Assembly (NCBI GenBank): GCA_026393985.1
Contig: JAPKZB010000081.1
Span: forward strand, 98,136 to 162,135
Direction: 5' to 3'
DNA length: 64,000 nt
Source: Acidobacteriota bacterium
Lineage (GTDB): Bacteria; Acidobacteriota; Terriglobia; Bryobacterales; Bryobacteraceae
Below are positions 26,352 through 35,356 of this stretch, piece after piece (the stretch's first letter is position 1; each line of letters begins with the position of its first letter). The translations under genes were made by a program, and so were the position numbers. The notes beneath the pieces were generated by a model. That model had not been told where the DNA came from and did not search any database. It worked only from the letters and a program-made list of their open reading frames with translations.

Positions 26352-27660
26352 GCGGCAGTTTTTGGCGATGGCGCTGGGGGCGCCGCACTTCGCGCCGAAG
26401 GCGAAGTCGGTGATTTTTCTCTTCATGGACGGGGGGCCGTCGCAGATGGACACCTTCGACCCGAAGCCGCGGCTGAACGCCGAGGACGGCAAGCCGCTGC
26501 CGTTCCGGCCGCCGACGACGGTGTTCAACATTTCGGATAAGATTCTGGGGTCGCCTTTTTCTTTCCGGCGCTACGGACAGTCGGGGACGCCGGTGAGTGA
26601 GCTGTTTCCGGAGACGGCGCAGTGCGTGGATGACCTGTGCGTGATACGGAGCATGGTGGCGGACCACTCCGAGCATACGGCGGCGAACTATTTCATCCAC
26701 TCGGGCAGCGGCTTTCAGGGGCGGCCGAGCATGGGGGCGTGGGTGAACTATGGCCTGGGGAGCGAGAGCAAGAATTTGCCGGGCTACGTGGTGCTGGAGG
26801 CCGGGCTGATTCCGCCGGGCGGGTTGGACTGCTTTGGCGCGGGGTTTCTGCCGGCGAGCTACCAGGGGACGCTGTTCAAGCGCGGGGCGACGCCGATTGC
26901 CGATCTGGAGCCGCCGGCGGCCGAGCGGCCGAAGCAGAAAGACAAGCTGGCGCTGCTGGCGCAGTTGAACCGGGGCTACGGGGGGTCGAGCGAAGTGGAG
27001 GCGTTCATCAAGAACTATGAGCTGGCGTTCCGGATGCAGGCGGCGGTGCCGGAGTTGCTCGACTTGACGGGGGAGAGCGAGGCGACGCGGAAGCTGTACG
27101 GGATGGACGAGGAGATGACGGCCGAGTTTGGGCGGGAGTGTCTGCTGGCGCGTCGGCTGGTGGAGAAGGGCGTGCGGTTTGTGGAGCTGCTGACGCCGGC
27201 GCGGCCGGGGCTGGACCGGTGGGATCAGCACAGCGGGATTGAGAACGGCCATCGGATCAACGCGCGGAGCGTGGACAAGCCGATTGCGGGGCTGCTGCGG
27301 GATTTGAAGGGCCGGGGGCTGTTGAAAGATACGCTGGTGATTTGGGGGGGCGAGTTCGGGCGAACGCCGTGCGCGCAGATACCGGATAACGGGGACCGGA
27401 GCCGGGTGGGACGGGATCATAATCCGTATGGGTTTACGATGTGGATGGCGGGGGGCGGGGTGAAGGGCGGGATGGTGTACGGGGCGACGGATGAGTATGG
27501 GTACTTCGCGGTGGAGAACAAGGTGCATGTGCACGATCTGCATGCGACGATGCTGCACCTGCTGGGGCTGGACCATAAGCGGCTGACGTATCGCTACTCG
27601 GGGCGCGATATGCGCTTGACCGATGTACACGGGAACGTGGTGAAGGAGATTCTCGGGTAA
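26341..27660 (+). CDS. DUF1501 protein with Tat-type signal
   Basis: 439 residues from ATG 26341; the longer frame back to 26125 is only the unused overlap with the DUF1553 gene. The N-terminus NRRQFLAMALG is a twin-arginine signal. The body has the alkaline-phosphatase/sulfatase-like signature IFLFMDGGPSQMDTFDPKP, WGGEFGRTPCAQ, GRDHNPYGFTMWMAGGGVKGG (split here) and HDLHATMLHLLGLDH with metal-ligand-like Asp and His residues. DUF1501 proteins are thought to be exported hydrolases of unknown substrate and form a fixed pair with the upstream DUF1553 protein. The ychF gene begins 12 bases downstream. Confidence 0.9.
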   Translation: MFNRRQFLAMALGAPHFAPKAKSVIFLFMDGGPSQMDTFDPKPRLNAEDGKPLPFRPPTTVFNISDKILGSPFSFRRYGQSGTPVSELFPETAQCVDDLCVIRSMVADHSEHTAANYFIHSGSGFQGRPSMGAWVNYGLGSESKNLPGYVVLEAGLIPPGGLDCFGAGFLPASYQGTLFKRGATPIADLEPPAAERPKQKDKLALLAQLNRGYGGSSEVEAFIKNYELAFRMQAAVPELLDLTGESEATRKLYGMDEEMTAEFGRECLLARRLVEKGVRFVELLTPARPGLDRWDQHSGIENGHRINARSVDKPIAGLLRDLKGRGLLKDTLVIWGGEFGRTPCAQIPDNGDRSRVGRDHNPYGFTMWMAGGGVKGGMVYGATDEYGYFAVENKVHVHDLHATMLHLLGLDHKRLTYRYSGRDMRLTDVHGNVVKEILG

Positions 27661-27672
27661 ACTAAGAGGTTC

Positions 27673-28776
27673 ATGCTTTGTGCTGGAATTGTAGGTCTGC
27701 CGAACGTCGGCAAGAGTACCCTTTTTAACGCGTTGACCCAGAGCCGGAAGGCGATGGCGGCCAACTACCGCTTCTGTACGATTGAGCCGAATAACGGCAT
27801 CGTGACGGTGCCGGATGAGCGCCTGGAGGTGCTCGCGAAGATCAGCGGCTCGCAGAAGATTGTGCCGAGCGTGTTTGAGTTTGTCGATATCGCCGGCCTT
27901 GTGAAGGGCGCGAGCCAGGGCGAGGGGCTGGGGAACCAGTTTCTGGGCCACATCCGGGAAGTGGACGCGATTGCGCAGGTGGTGCGGTGTTTTGAGAACG
28001 CCGACATTGAGCACGTCATGGACACGGTGGACCCGGTGCGGGATATCGAGGTGATCGATACCGAGCTGATTCTGGCCGATCTCGAGAGCGTGCAGAAGCG
28101 GCGGCAGCGGAACGCGAAGGCGGCCAAGTCGGGCGATAAGAAAGCGGCGGCGGAGCTGGAGTTGCTCGACCGGCTGGAGCCGCATTTGAGTTCGGGGAGG
28201 CATGCGTTTTCGCTGGAGACGACGGCGGAGGAGAAGGCGCTGATGAAGCCGCTGTTTCTGTTGACGTACAAGCCGACGCTGTTTGCGTGCAACGTGGCCG
28301 AGGGCGACCTGGCGAATCCGGACGCCAATCCGTGGGTGGGCAAGGTGCGGGAGCTGGCGGCGAAGCACCATGGGTGTGAGGTGGTAGTGGTTTCGGCCGA
28401 GATTGAGGCCGAGCTGATGAATCTGTCGGCCGAGGAGCGGGCGGAGTATCTGGAGAGCCTGGGGGTGAAGGAGGGTGGCGCGGGGAGTTTGATCCGGGCG
28501 GCGTACCATCTGCTGGGGCTGCGGACGTATCTGACGACGGGGGAGAAGGAGACGCGGGCGTGGACGATCCGCGCCGGGGATAAGGCGCCGCAGGCGGCCG
28601 GGGTGATTCACTCCGACTTTGAAAAGGCCTTTATTTCGGCCGAGACGATCGCCTACGACGACCTGGTGGCGCTGGGAAGTTTTGCCGCCGCCCGGGCGGT
28701 GGGTAAGCTCCGGACGGAAGGCAAGGAGTACGTCGTGCAGGACGGCGACGTGATGGAGTTCAAGACGTTCGTCTAA
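27673..28776 (+). CDS. ychF: Redox-regulated ATPase YchF (Obg-like P-loop protein)
   Basis: 367 residues, full length. The P-loop is GLPNVGKST (8-16), switch II is FVDIAGLVKGASQGEGLGN (split), and a central coiled-coil (ADLESVQKRRQRN) and the C-terminal TGS-like domain (RAWTIRAGDKAPQAAGVIH, VVQDGDVMEFKTF) are complete. YchF binds ATP in preference to GTP, associates with ribosomes and the proteasome-like machinery, and takes part in stress responses. TAAACT lies 9 bases upstream of the ATG, overlapping an AAGAGG that could serve as a ribosome binding site. Its stop overlaps the stop of the convergent mqnE by 4 bases. Confidence 0.96.
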   Translation: MLCAGIVGLPNVGKSTLFNALTQSRKAMAANYRFCTIEPNNGIVTVPDERLEVLAKISGSQKIVPSVFEFVDIAGLVKGASQGEGLGNQFLGHIREVDAIAQVVRCFENADIEHVMDTVDPVRDIEVIDTELILADLESVQKRRQRNAKAAKSGDKKAAAELELLDRLEPHLSSGRHAFSLETTAEEKALMKPLFLLTYKPTLFACNVAEGDLANPDANPWVGKVRELAAKHHGCEVVVVSAEIEAELMNLSAEERAEYLESLGVKEGGAGSLIRAAYHLLGLRTYLTTGEKETRAWTIRAGDKAPQAAGVIHSDFEKAFISAETIAYDDLVALGSFAAARAVGKLRTEGKEYVVQDGDVMEFKTFV

Positions 28777-29891
28777 GTGAGAATAGTGAACGCGGTCTCG
28801 GTGCGGACAACGGGGCGGTAGAGCGTATCGCGTTCGAAGGGCTGGCGGCCGGCTTCGCGGATGAGGCGGAGGAGGTCGCCGCGGCGGAGGTTCTGGCTGG
28901 TGGTGGCGCCGGCGTCGTGGTAGATCTTCTCTTCGACGACGGTGCCGTCGATGTCGTTGGCGCCGAAGCGTTGGGCGATTTGGGCGATGGCTTCGGACAT
29001 CATGACCCAGTAGGCTTTGATGTGGGGGATGTTGTCGAGCAGGAGGCGGGAGACGGCGATGTTGCGGATATCGTCGAAGCCGGTGGTGGTGGGCAGGTGG
29101 GCCATGGCGGTGTTGGCCGGGTGGAAGGCGAGGGGGATGAAGGTTTGGAAGCCGCCGGTTTCGTCCTGTAACTCGCGGAGCTTGACGAGATGGTCGACAC
29201 GATCGGCCTCGGTTTCGATGTGGCCGTAGAGCATGGTGCAGTTGGATTTGAGGCCGAGTTGGTGGGAGGTGCGGGCGATTTCGAGCCACTCGCCGCCGTC
29301 GATTTTGTGATCGCAGATGACGCGGCGGATGCGTTCGCTGAAGATTTCGGCGCCGCCACCGGGCTGGGAGTCGATGCCGGCGGCGATGAGGCGTTCGAGG
29401 ACTTCGCGGTTGGAGATCTTCATGCGCTTGGCGAAGTAGGAGACTTCGACCATGGTGAAGGCCTTGAGGTGGACCTGGGGGTAGCGCTCTTTGAGACCGC
29501 GGATCATCTGGCAGTACCAGTCGAGGGTGAGTTCGGGGTGGAGGCCGCCGACGATGTGGAACTCGCTGACAGCTTCCGAGTAGCCTTCGCCGGCGCGGTG
29601 CCAGACCTCTTCGAGCGACATGGTGTAGCCTTTGGGGTCTTTGGCTTTCTTGCCGAAGGCGCAGAGGCGGCAGGAGGCGGTACAGACGTCGGTGGGGTTG
29701 ATGTGGCGGTTGACGTTGAAGTAGGTCAGGTCGCCGTGGAGGCGTTCGCGGACGAGGTTGGCGAGGTAGCCGACGCCGAGCAGGTCGGGGGTCTGGTAGA
29801 GGACGAGGCCGTCAGCGGGGGAGAGGCGCTGTTCGGTCTGCACCTTCTCAAGAATCGGTAGCAGGCGGGCATCTTCGAAGTGGGGAATCAT
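28773..29891 (-). CDS. mqnE: Aminofutalosine synthase (radical SAM)
   Basis: 372 residues from ATG 29891. It carries the radical-SAM cysteines Cys70, Cys74 and Cys77 (CTASCRLC) after NVNRHINPTDV, with ELHIVGG-type and SQPGGGAEIF motifs typical of MqnE. It joins 3-[(1-carboxyvinyl)oxy]benzoate and SAM to give 6-amino-6-deoxyfutalosine, the second committed step of the futalosine route to menaquinone. Start and stop of mqnP overlap it as ATGA (29888-29891), so the two are co-translated. The frame continues far upstream, but those codons belong to mqnP DNA read out of frame. Confidence 0.95.
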   Translation of the reverse strand: MIPHFEDARLLPILEKVQTEQRLSPADGLVLYQTPDLLGVGYLANLVRERLHGDLTYFNVNRHINPTDVCTASCRLCAFGKKAKDPKGYTMSLEEVWHRAGEGYSEAVSEFHIVGGLHPELTLDWYCQMIRGLKERYPQVHLKAFTMVEVSYFAKRMKISNREVLERLIAAGIDSQPGGGAEIFSERIRRVICDHKIDGGEWLEIARTSHQLGLKSNCTMLYGHIETEADRVDHLVKLRELQDETGGFQTFIPLAFHPANTAMAHLPTTTGFDDIRNIAVSRLLLDNIPHIKAYWVMMSEAIAQIAQRFGANDIDGTVVEEKIYHDAGATTSQNLRRGDLLRLIREAGRQPFERDTLYRPVVRTETAFTILT

Positions 29892-30769
29892 AGTTTGGTG
29901 CTCCAGTAGACGTCGGCGGCCCAGAAGGCGAAAAAGAGCACACTGACATAGCCGTTGACGGTGAAGAAAGCGGCGTTGACTTTGCTGAGATCGTGGGGTT
30001 TGACGAGGGTGTGCTCGTAGAGGAGCAGGGCGGCGACGGCGGCGACCCCGGCCCAGGCGAGGGCGCCGAGGCCGAAGCTGTCGACGAGCAGGGTGAGACA
30101 GAGGAGCATAGCGGCGTGGAGGGCGCGGGCGAGCAGGAGGGCGTGGGCGACGCCGAGACGCTGGGGGAGGCTGTAGAGGCCGGCGGAGCGGTCGAAGGCG
30201 ACATCCTGGCAGGCGTAGATGACGTCGAAGCCGGCGGTCCAGAAGGTGACGGCGGCGGTGAGCCAGAGGATGCGGGGGTCGAGCGAGCCGGTGACGGCGA
30301 TCCAGGCGGCGGCGGGGGCGACGCCGAGGGCGAAGCCGAGCACGAGGTGGGAGAAGCTGGTGAAGCGTTTGGTGAACGAGTAGAAGAAGACGATGACGAG
30401 AGCGGGCATCGAGAGGTAGAAGCAAAGGGGGCCGAGGGCGGCGGCGGCAGAGACGAAGGCGAACGCCATGACGAACAGAAAGCCCCAGGTGAAGCGTTTC
30501 GAGAGCTTGCCGGAGGGGATTTCGCGGCCTTTGGTCCGGGGGTTGGCGGCGTCGATTTCGGCGTCGAGGAGGCGATTAAACGCCATGGCGGCGCTGCGGG
30601 CGGCGACCATGGCGAGGACGATCCAGGCCAGTTTCTCGAGGGCTCCCGCGCGGGGGAACCCCTGGGACCGCCAGGCGAGGAGCGCGCCGGTGAGCGCAAA
30701 GGGCAGAGCGAACACGGAGTGTTCGAATTTGATCATTCCCAAGGTGAGACGGAGCCGTTCCCAAAACAT
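29888..30769 (-). CDS. mqnP: Menaquinone-pathway prenyltransferase (UbiA family)
   Basis: 293 residues with about eight membrane segments. The first Asp-rich motif is NRLLDAEID (Asn65, Asp69, Asp73) followed by NPRTKGREIPSG; the second is in DVIYACQDVAFD. UbiA enzymes attach a polyprenyl chain to an aromatic ring. Direct overlap with mqnE points to the MqnP variant of the futalosine pathway rather than ubiquinone synthesis. TAAAAT on the coding strand lies 11 bases before ATG 30769, nested with the hexamer of the divergent DUF192 gene. Confidence 0.9.
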   Translation of the reverse strand: MFWERLRLTLGMIKFEHSVFALPFALTGALLAWRSQGFPRAGALEKLAWIVLAMVAARSAAMAFNRLLDAEIDAANPRTKGREIPSGKLSKRFTWGFLFVMAFAFVSAAAALGPLCFYLSMPALVIVFFYSFTKRFTSFSHLVLGFALGVAPAAAWIAVTGSLDPRILWLTAAVTFWTAGFDVIYACQDVAFDRSAGLYSLPQRLGVAHALLLARALHAAMLLCLTLLVDSFGLGALAWAGVAAVAALLLYEHTLVKPHDLSKVNAAFFTVNGYVSVLFFAFWAADVYWSTKL

Positions 30770-30776
30770 TCTGCGT

Positions 30777-30782
30777 TACCAT
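30777..30782 (+). promoter_or_regulatory. TANNNT -10-like hexamer (TACCAT), 8 bases before ATG 30791
   Basis: TACCAT ends 8 bases before the start of the DUF192 lipoprotein gene. The divergent mqnP start is at 30769, and its own TAAAAT-like element (minus strand 30781-30786) overlaps, so the 21-bp gap would serve both directions. Confidence 0.45.
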
Positions 30783-30790
30783 TTTACTGG

Positions 30791-31252
30791 ATGCTCGCCC
30801 GATCATTTCTGCTTCTGTTTGTCGCCGGATTCCTTGGCTGCTCTTCGAGCCCCCGCAAGACCGTCACCGTGGAGGAGTTTAACCTGCGCGAGGTGAAACT
30901 GCCCAACGGGATGGTTTTGAAGGTGGAGACGATGTCCAGGATGGCGGATGTCATGCGGGGCATGATGTTTCGGGATTCGCTGGCGCCGGACCGGGGAATG
31001 CTGTTTGTGCACGGGGAACCGGGACTGTATCCGTACTGGATGTATCAGGTGCGGATTCCGCTCGACATCGTGTGGATCGACCGTTACAAAATCGTGACGG
31101 AGATCTCCCCGCGAACCCCGCCCTGCCCTAGTGAAAGCAGCTCCGCGTGCCCGAAGTTCGGCGGCTCGAGAACGTCCCTCTACGTTCTGGAGATGGCCGC
31201 CGGGGAAGCTGAGAAGAACAAACTACAGGTTGGCGACAGGATAGATTTTTAA
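30791..31252 (+). CDS. DUF192 lipoprotein
   Basis: 153 residues from ATG 30791; the frame extending back to 29993 runs through mqnP DNA and is ignored. The lipobox FLGC puts the lipidated cysteine at residue 17. The mature part is a single DUF192 domain ([49 protein letters not shown]; quoted parts RGMMFRDSL and PLDIVWID). DUF192 proteins are small periplasmic beta-rich proteins of unsettled function. larB follows after one base, so they form an operon. Confidence 0.88.
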   Translation: MLARSFLLLFVAGFLGCSSSPRKTVTVEEFNLREVKLPNGMVLKVETMSRMADVMRGMMFRDSLAPDRGMLFVHGEPGLYPYWMYQVRIPLDIVWIDRYKIVTEISPRTPPCPSESSSACPKFGGSRTSLYVLEMAAGEAEKNKLQVGDRIDF

Positions 31253-31253
31253 C

Positions 31254-32000
31254 ATGGACCATAACTTACTGAGGGAACTGCTTGAGCAGGTTAAGGATGG
31301 GCGGACGGATGTGGCGGCGGCGGCCGAGCGGCTGCGCCACCTGCCATTCGAAGATTTGGGATTTGCCAAGGTGGACCACCACCGGGCGTTGCGCCATGGG
31401 GTGCCAGAGGTGATTTTCGGCGTGGGCAAGGCACCGGAGCATGTGGTGGATATCGCCCGGAAGCTGCAGGAGAAGGCGAGCAATCTGCTGATTACGCGGA
31501 CGACGAAGGAGTGCGCCGCGATGGTGATGGAAGCGATACCGGGGGCCGAGTATTTCCCGCTGTCGGGATGCATCCGGGTTTGGCGGGATAAGACCGTGTT
31601 TGGACGGGGGAAGGTGGGGATTGTGTGCGCCGGCACGAGCGACATACCCGTGGCTGAAGAGGCGCGGGTGACGGCCGAGGTGATGGGGAACGAGGTGTTT
31701 TCCATCTATGACGTCGGGGTGGCGGGGATCCACCGGTTGATGAGCAACCGGGAGAAGCTGATGGAAGCCAAGGTGCTGGTAGTTTGCGCGGGGATGGAGG
31801 GGGCGTTGCCTTCGGCCGTGGGCGGGTTGGTGAGCGTGCCGGTGATTGCGGTGCCGACTTCGGTGGGCTACGGCGCGGCGTTCCAGGGCCTGGCGGCAAT
31901 GCTGGGGATGTTGACCAGCTGCGCGAGCAACGTGACGGTGGTGAACATCGACAACGGCTTTGGCGGGGCGTACGTGGCGAGCCTGATCAACCGGCCGTAA
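31254..32000 (+). CDS. larB: Nickel-pincer cofactor biosynthesis protein LarB
   Basis: 248 residues. The N-terminal region ([27 protein letters not shown]) and the C-terminal PurE-like domain ([54 protein letters not shown]) match LarB along its length. LarB carboxylates and hydrolyses the pyridinium ring of nicotinic acid adenine dinucleotide, the first step toward the nickel-pincer nucleotide cofactor of lactate racemase and relatives. larC and larE, needed for the later steps, are not in this window. It starts one base after the DUF192 gene. Confidence 0.93.
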   Translation: MDHNLLRELLEQVKDGRTDVAAAAERLRHLPFEDLGFAKVDHHRALRHGVPEVIFGVGKAPEHVVDIARKLQEKASNLLITRTTKECAAMVMEAIPGAEYFPLSGCIRVWRDKTVFGRGKVGIVCAGTSDIPVAEEARVTAEVMGNEVFSIYDVGVAGIHRLMSNREKLMEAKVLVVCAGMEGALPSAVGGLVSVPVIAVPTSVGYGAAFQGLAAMLGMLTSCASNVTVVNIDNGFGGAYVASLINRP

Positions 32001-32033
32001 GCGCAACCATCCTTACCGTAAGCGCAACCACCC

Positions 32034-32390
32034 CTAACTGATGGGTTCGAGGACGACGTAGAGTCCGAAGCGGGGTTCGAGTGAACCCCGCCCCCAACGA
32101 TTGACGACCCAGCGAACGCGCAGAAACCGCGCAGTAGTCTCCGGCGGCAGGGTGACGATGAGAGCCGACGTCCCGACGTAGAACTTCTGCGGGAAGGAGG
32201 CCAGCGGCGGGGAGGGCCACGTGGTTCCATCGGGCGAACCTTCCAGCAGCAGTTCGAGCGACTCCTGTTCGACGACGGCGGTGATGCCGAGAGTCATTTG
32301 AGCAGTATGCCAGCCTAGGGGCCGTCCCATCGCCGGGGAGGCACCGTTGGCGTGAACCGCCGTGGCAGGGAGAAGAAAAACCGGAGCCAT
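32034..32390 (-). CDS. Small conserved hypothetical protein
   Basis: 118 residues. From about residue 33 it reads as a compact beta-sandwich: LGITAVVEQESLELLLEGS, PPLASFPQKFYVGTSALIV, FLRVRWVVNRWGRGSLEP. From memory this pattern (SFPQKFY, then a VNRWGRG turn) recurs in acidobacterial genomes, but I know no function. The first 30 residues are less conserved-looking, so the true start may be ATG at the internal MTLGITAVV. It ends 33 bases from larB (convergent) and lies 12 bases downstream of the RodZ-like gene on the same strand. Confidence 0.65.
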   Translation of the reverse strand: MAPVFLLPATAVHANGASPAMGRPLGWHTAQMTLGITAVVEQESLELLLEGSPDGTTWPSPPLASFPQKFYVGTSALIVTLPPETTARFLRVRWVVNRWGRGSLEPRFGLYVVLEPIS

Positions 32391-32402
32391 GCCGCCGAGA
32401 GA

Positions 32403-33326
32403 TTAGACTTCGCCGGCCGGCTTGGACGGCAGGGCGCGGTTAGGTTCCAAAATTTCGACCTGATCCTTCGTCAGCCGGACGACGCGCACCTGGCCGCGGG
32501 GACCGATGGGCCCGATATCGCGGCCGGCCTTCTGGACGGTGATGCCGCCGGCGTTGCCCACCACCATGCGCGCCGACTCGGAGGTCCGCATGGTCTGTGT
32601 CTGCCCGGCCTCGAGCACGCCCATGAAGATACGCTTGCCGTCGGCGGTAATTTCGATCCAGGTTTTTTCGGTGGCGGAGATGTTCAGGGAGATCACCCCG
32701 TCGATCAGGGAATTATCTGCCAATGCAGTGTTTGTGGTCTCGGCGTGCGCGCTCGCGGGGCCGGTGGTGGCGGCGGTAATGGAGGCGTCGGGGACAGACG
32801 GGGCCGCGGGAGGCGGTTGGGCCGGAACAATGGGTTGCAGTAGCGGACGATCGGAGACCGAGACGGCGGCTTGGGGTCCATTCGAAGCGCGCACGTTGTC
32901 CCAAACGAGGGAGAACAAACCGCCGCCGGCGATGAGCACCACCAGAGCGGCTAAGGCGAGACCGGTACGGCTGTCAAAGAACGAGGTGGGCCGTTCGGTG
33001 ACCGGCGCTACGGAGATTAATTTTCGCTCTTCCAGAAGTCGGGCGCGGGGATCGCGGGCGGCGCCCATGGCTTCGAGATCCACGCCGGCATCGCGACTCA
33101 CAATGGAGCGGTAGTCGTTTTCAAACTGCGGCCCATTCAGGCCCAGGGCCTCGGCATACTGGCGCACAAAACTGCGGTTAAAGAAGCCGCCGGGCAGGAG
33201 ATCCCACTGTTCGGCTTCGATGGCTTCGAGGTATCGCGCACCGATGCGAAGGCCCTCCGCGATTGGACGGATCGATTTGCCTTGCCGAAGGCGCTCTTCT
33301 CGTAAACGCTGCCCTAAACTTGCCAT
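32403..33326 (-). CDS. RodZ-like membrane protein: HTH_25 domain, one TM segment, DUF4115
   Basis: 307 residues from ATG 33326, where the family N-terminus MASLGQRLREERLRQGKS begins; upstream codons in the same frame overlap the divergent gene. Residues 1-90 are a Cro/RodZ-type helix-turn-helix. A single membrane segment (LALAALVVLIAGGGLFSLV) follows at about residue 140, then a Pro/Ala-rich linker and a C-terminal DUF4115 domain (LNISATEKTWIEITADGK, VMVGNAGGITV-like). This is the domain order of RodZ, which links MreB to the wall-synthesis machinery. No mre gene is adjacent. The AT-rich element 33351-33360 lies about 25 bases upstream. Confidence 0.87.
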   Translation of the reverse strand: MASLGQRLREERLRQGKSIRPIAEGLRIGARYLEAIEAEQWDLLPGGFFNRSFVRQYAEALGLNGPQFENDYRSIVSRDAGVDLEAMGAARDPRARLLEERKLISVAPVTERPTSFFDSRTGLALAALVVLIAGGGLFSLVWDNVRASNGPQAAVSVSDRPLLQPIVPAQPPPAAPSVPDASITAATTGPASAHAETTNTALADNSLIDGVISLNISATEKTWIEITADGKRIFMGVLEAGQTQTMRTSESARMVVGNAGGITVQKAGRDIGPIGPRGQVRVVRLTKDQVEILEPNRALPSKPAGEV

Positions 33327-33350
33327 ATAACCAGTTGTCCCGACCCAGCC

Positions 33351-33356
33351 TATAAT
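33351..33356 (+). promoter_or_regulatory. Perfect -10 hexamer TATAAT, 6 bases before TTG 33363
   Basis: TATAAT is followed by ATACCA and then TTG, so transcription would begin at the first codon of the GT2 gene. This is the clearest consensus -10 in the window and supports the TTG start. The same AT-rich block may also serve the divergent rodZ-like gene. Confidence 0.6.
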
Positions 33357-33362
33357 ATACCA

Positions 33363-34397
33363 TTGTCGAGAAAAGTCCCAGTGCCACCGGTAACGGTAAT
33401 TGTAGTCAATTGGAACCGTCGGGAGTTCCTGCGGGAGTGTCTTGTATCCTTGCAAAAACAGGTCACTTACGCCGGACTTCCCTTCCCGGCCGAGACGATC
33501 GTCGTGGATAATGGATCCGGGGACGGGTCCCCTGAATTGGTAATGTCCGAGTTTCCGGCGGTGCGTCTGATCTGCAACCGGGCGAATCGAGGGTTTTGTG
33601 CCGCGAACAACCAAGGGATTGCGGCGGCGCGAGGCTCACGGATCGCTTTGTTGAACAACGATGCCGTGGCGGAACCGCACTGGCTGGCCGCGCTGACCGC
33701 GGCGCTCGACGGCGGAGCGGGGATAGGGATGGCGGCGAGCAAGATTGTGCAATATGAGGCGCCGGACCGCATCGACAAGGCCGGCCACATCCTCTATCTC
33801 GACGGGCAGAACCGGGGTCGCGGAACGGGCGAGGCCGATACGGGGCAATACGACGGTCCGCTGCAGATGGGGTGGCCGGATGGTTGCGCGGCCATGTATC
33901 GTAAAGCGATGCTCGAACAGATAGGAGGCTTTGACGAGGACCTGTTTGCCTACGCCGACGACGCCGAACTGGGTCTGCGCGCGCGGATTGCGGGCTGGGG
34001 GTGCGCTTATGCTCCCACGGCGGTGGTCCGGCACCGGCGAGGCGCAACGCTGGGCCGGGGCAATCCGGAGCGGGTGTTTCTGATCGAGCGCAATCGGGTT
34101 CTGCTGGCGGCCAAGTTGTTTCCCTGGCGGCTGCTCGTGTTGAATCCTTTCTATTTCGTGCGGCGCCTGTTGGCCGCGCCGGAAGATTCCGGAGATATGG
34201 CGGCTTTTCCGGGTTGGCGCGGGAAAGTGACGCTGGCGATGGCGGTGGTGCGGGCTGATTTGGCCGCGCTCCGGCTCTTGCCGAGGTTTTTGGCCAAGCG
34301 TCGGGCAATCCGGCGGATTGCCCGGCTGCGCGGCCGGGAGTTGGCAGCCCTGCTACGGCGGGAGGCGCCGGAGGCGGCGGCGATGTACGGCAAATGA
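33363..34397 (+). CDS. GT2-family glycosyltransferase
   Basis: 344 residues. The GT-A fold shows VTVIVVNWNRREFLRECL near the start, then IVVDNGSGDGS, a DxD-like NNDAVAE and the acceptor-site GWPDGCAAMYRKAMLEQIGGFDEDLFAYADDAELGLR (in parts: GGFDEDLFAYADD). This resembles rhamnosyl- or related transferases of O-antigen and exopolysaccharide assembly. TTG 33363 is preferred because TATAAT lies 6 bases before it; GTG 33381 is an alternative. The stop overlaps the next start as ATGA. It is the first of four genes (GT2, two methyltransferases, cupin) in one unit. Confidence 0.9.
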   Translation: MSRKVPVPPVTVIVVNWNRREFLRECLVSLQKQVTYAGLPFPAETIVVDNGSGDGSPELVMSEFPAVRLICNRANRGFCAANNQGIAAARGSRIALLNNDAVAEPHWLAALTAALDGGAGIGMAASKIVQYEAPDRIDKAGHILYLDGQNRGRGTGEADTGQYDGPLQMGWPDGCAAMYRKAMLEQIGGFDEDLFAYADDAELGLRARIAGWGCAYAPTAVVRHRRGATLGRGNPERVFLIERNRVLLAAKLFPWRLLVLNPFYFVRRLLAAPEDSGDMAAFPGWRGKVTLAMAVVRADLAALRLLPRFLAKRRAIRRIARLRGRELAALLRREAPEAAAMYGK

Positions 34398-35356
34398 CGG
34401 GACCGCGCACCAGTCCGTGTCCGGCCTGCGGACACGGCGACTACAAATCGCTGTTCCATGGCACGGATCGGCTCTACGGCACAACGGATCGGAGCTTTAC
34501 GGTCGTCGAGTGCTCGCAGTGCCGTCTGCTGCGGTTGTTTCCACAGCCGGAACCGGGCGAACTGGCGGGCTATTATCCGGCCAATTACTGGTTCAACCCG
34601 GCGGCCGGCGCGGCGTCCTCGCTCGAGGAGCGTTACCGCCGGTTTGTGTTGGGCGACCATGTGCGCTTTGTGGAAGGGGCGATTGAGGCGGCGGGGGAGC
34701 GGGGTCCGATCCTTGATGTGGGCTGTGGGGGCGGTCTGTTCCTGCGTTTGCTGCGGGAGCGCGGGCACCGGGTGATTGGCCTCGATTTTTCGCTCGATGC
34801 CGCGCGGGTGGCCTGGAGGCAGAACCGCGTGCCGGCGCTTTGCGCGACGCTTACCCGCGCGCCGCTGCCGCCGCGGACGTTTTCAACCATCACGATGTTC
34901 CACGTGCTTGAACATCTGTACGATCCGATCGGTTACTGCGATGCGGCGCGGGAGCTGCTGCGGGACGACGGGCGGCTGGTGATTCAGGTTCCCAACGCGG
35001 GCTGCTGGCAGTTTCTGTTGTTTGGCGAACATTGGAACGGCATTGACATTCCGCGCCACCTGATCAACTTCAAAGAGAAAGATCTGGTGAACCTGCTGGA
35101 CGTTTGCGGCTTTGAAGTGGTTCGCCGCAAGCATTTTTCGCTGCGCGATAATCCGGCGGGTTTGGCAACGACGCTGGCGGTGGGGCTGGACCCGATGGCG
35201 CGACGGATCCGGGCGCAGAAAGAGTCTCCGCGCCAGCGGCTGTTCAAAGATGCGGTTTACTTCAGCCTGATGCTGGCCTGCCTGCTGCCGACGGCCGTCG
35301 AGGCCGCCTGCCGGGCGGGTTCGACGATTATGGTGGAAGCGCGCAAGAAGCGATGA
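34394..35356 (+). CDS. SAM-dependent methyltransferase with N-terminal zinc ribbon
   Basis: 320 residues. A CPACG...CSQC zinc ribbon occupies residues 9-43. The class I methyltransferase domain (Methyltransf_23 type) has ILDVGCGGGLFLRLL, GLDFSLDAARVA, FHVLEHLYDP and DGRLVIQVPNAG. The C-terminal part has HLINFKEKDLVNLLDVCGF, typical of enzymes methylating sugar or polyketide-like acceptors in glycan clusters. It overlaps both neighbours by 4 bases, so it is translated in step with the upstream GT2 and the downstream methyltransferase. Confidence 0.9.
   Translation: MTGPRTSPCPACGHGDYKSLFHGTDRLYGTTDRSFTVVECSQCRLLRLFPQPEPGELAGYYPANYWFNPAAGAASSLEERYRRFVLGDHVRFVEGAIEAAGERGPILDVGCGGGLFLRLLRERGHRVIGLDFSLDAARVAWRQNRVPALCATLTRAPLPPRTFSTITMFHVLEHLYDPIGYCDAARELLRDDGRLVIQVPNAGCWQFLLFGEHWNGIDIPRHLINFKEKDLVNLLDVCGFEVVRRKHFSLRDNPAGLATTLAVGLDPMARRIRAQKESPRQRLFKDAVYFSLMLACLLPTAVEAACRAGSTIMVEARKKR

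Noticed and set aside
26335-29289. 984-codon open frame on the minus strand
   Set aside because: It is antisense to DUF1501 and ychF, both firmly identified. Its product is an Arg/His/Pro/Leu-rich sequence with no domain pattern, as expected for an open frame opposite GC-rich codons.
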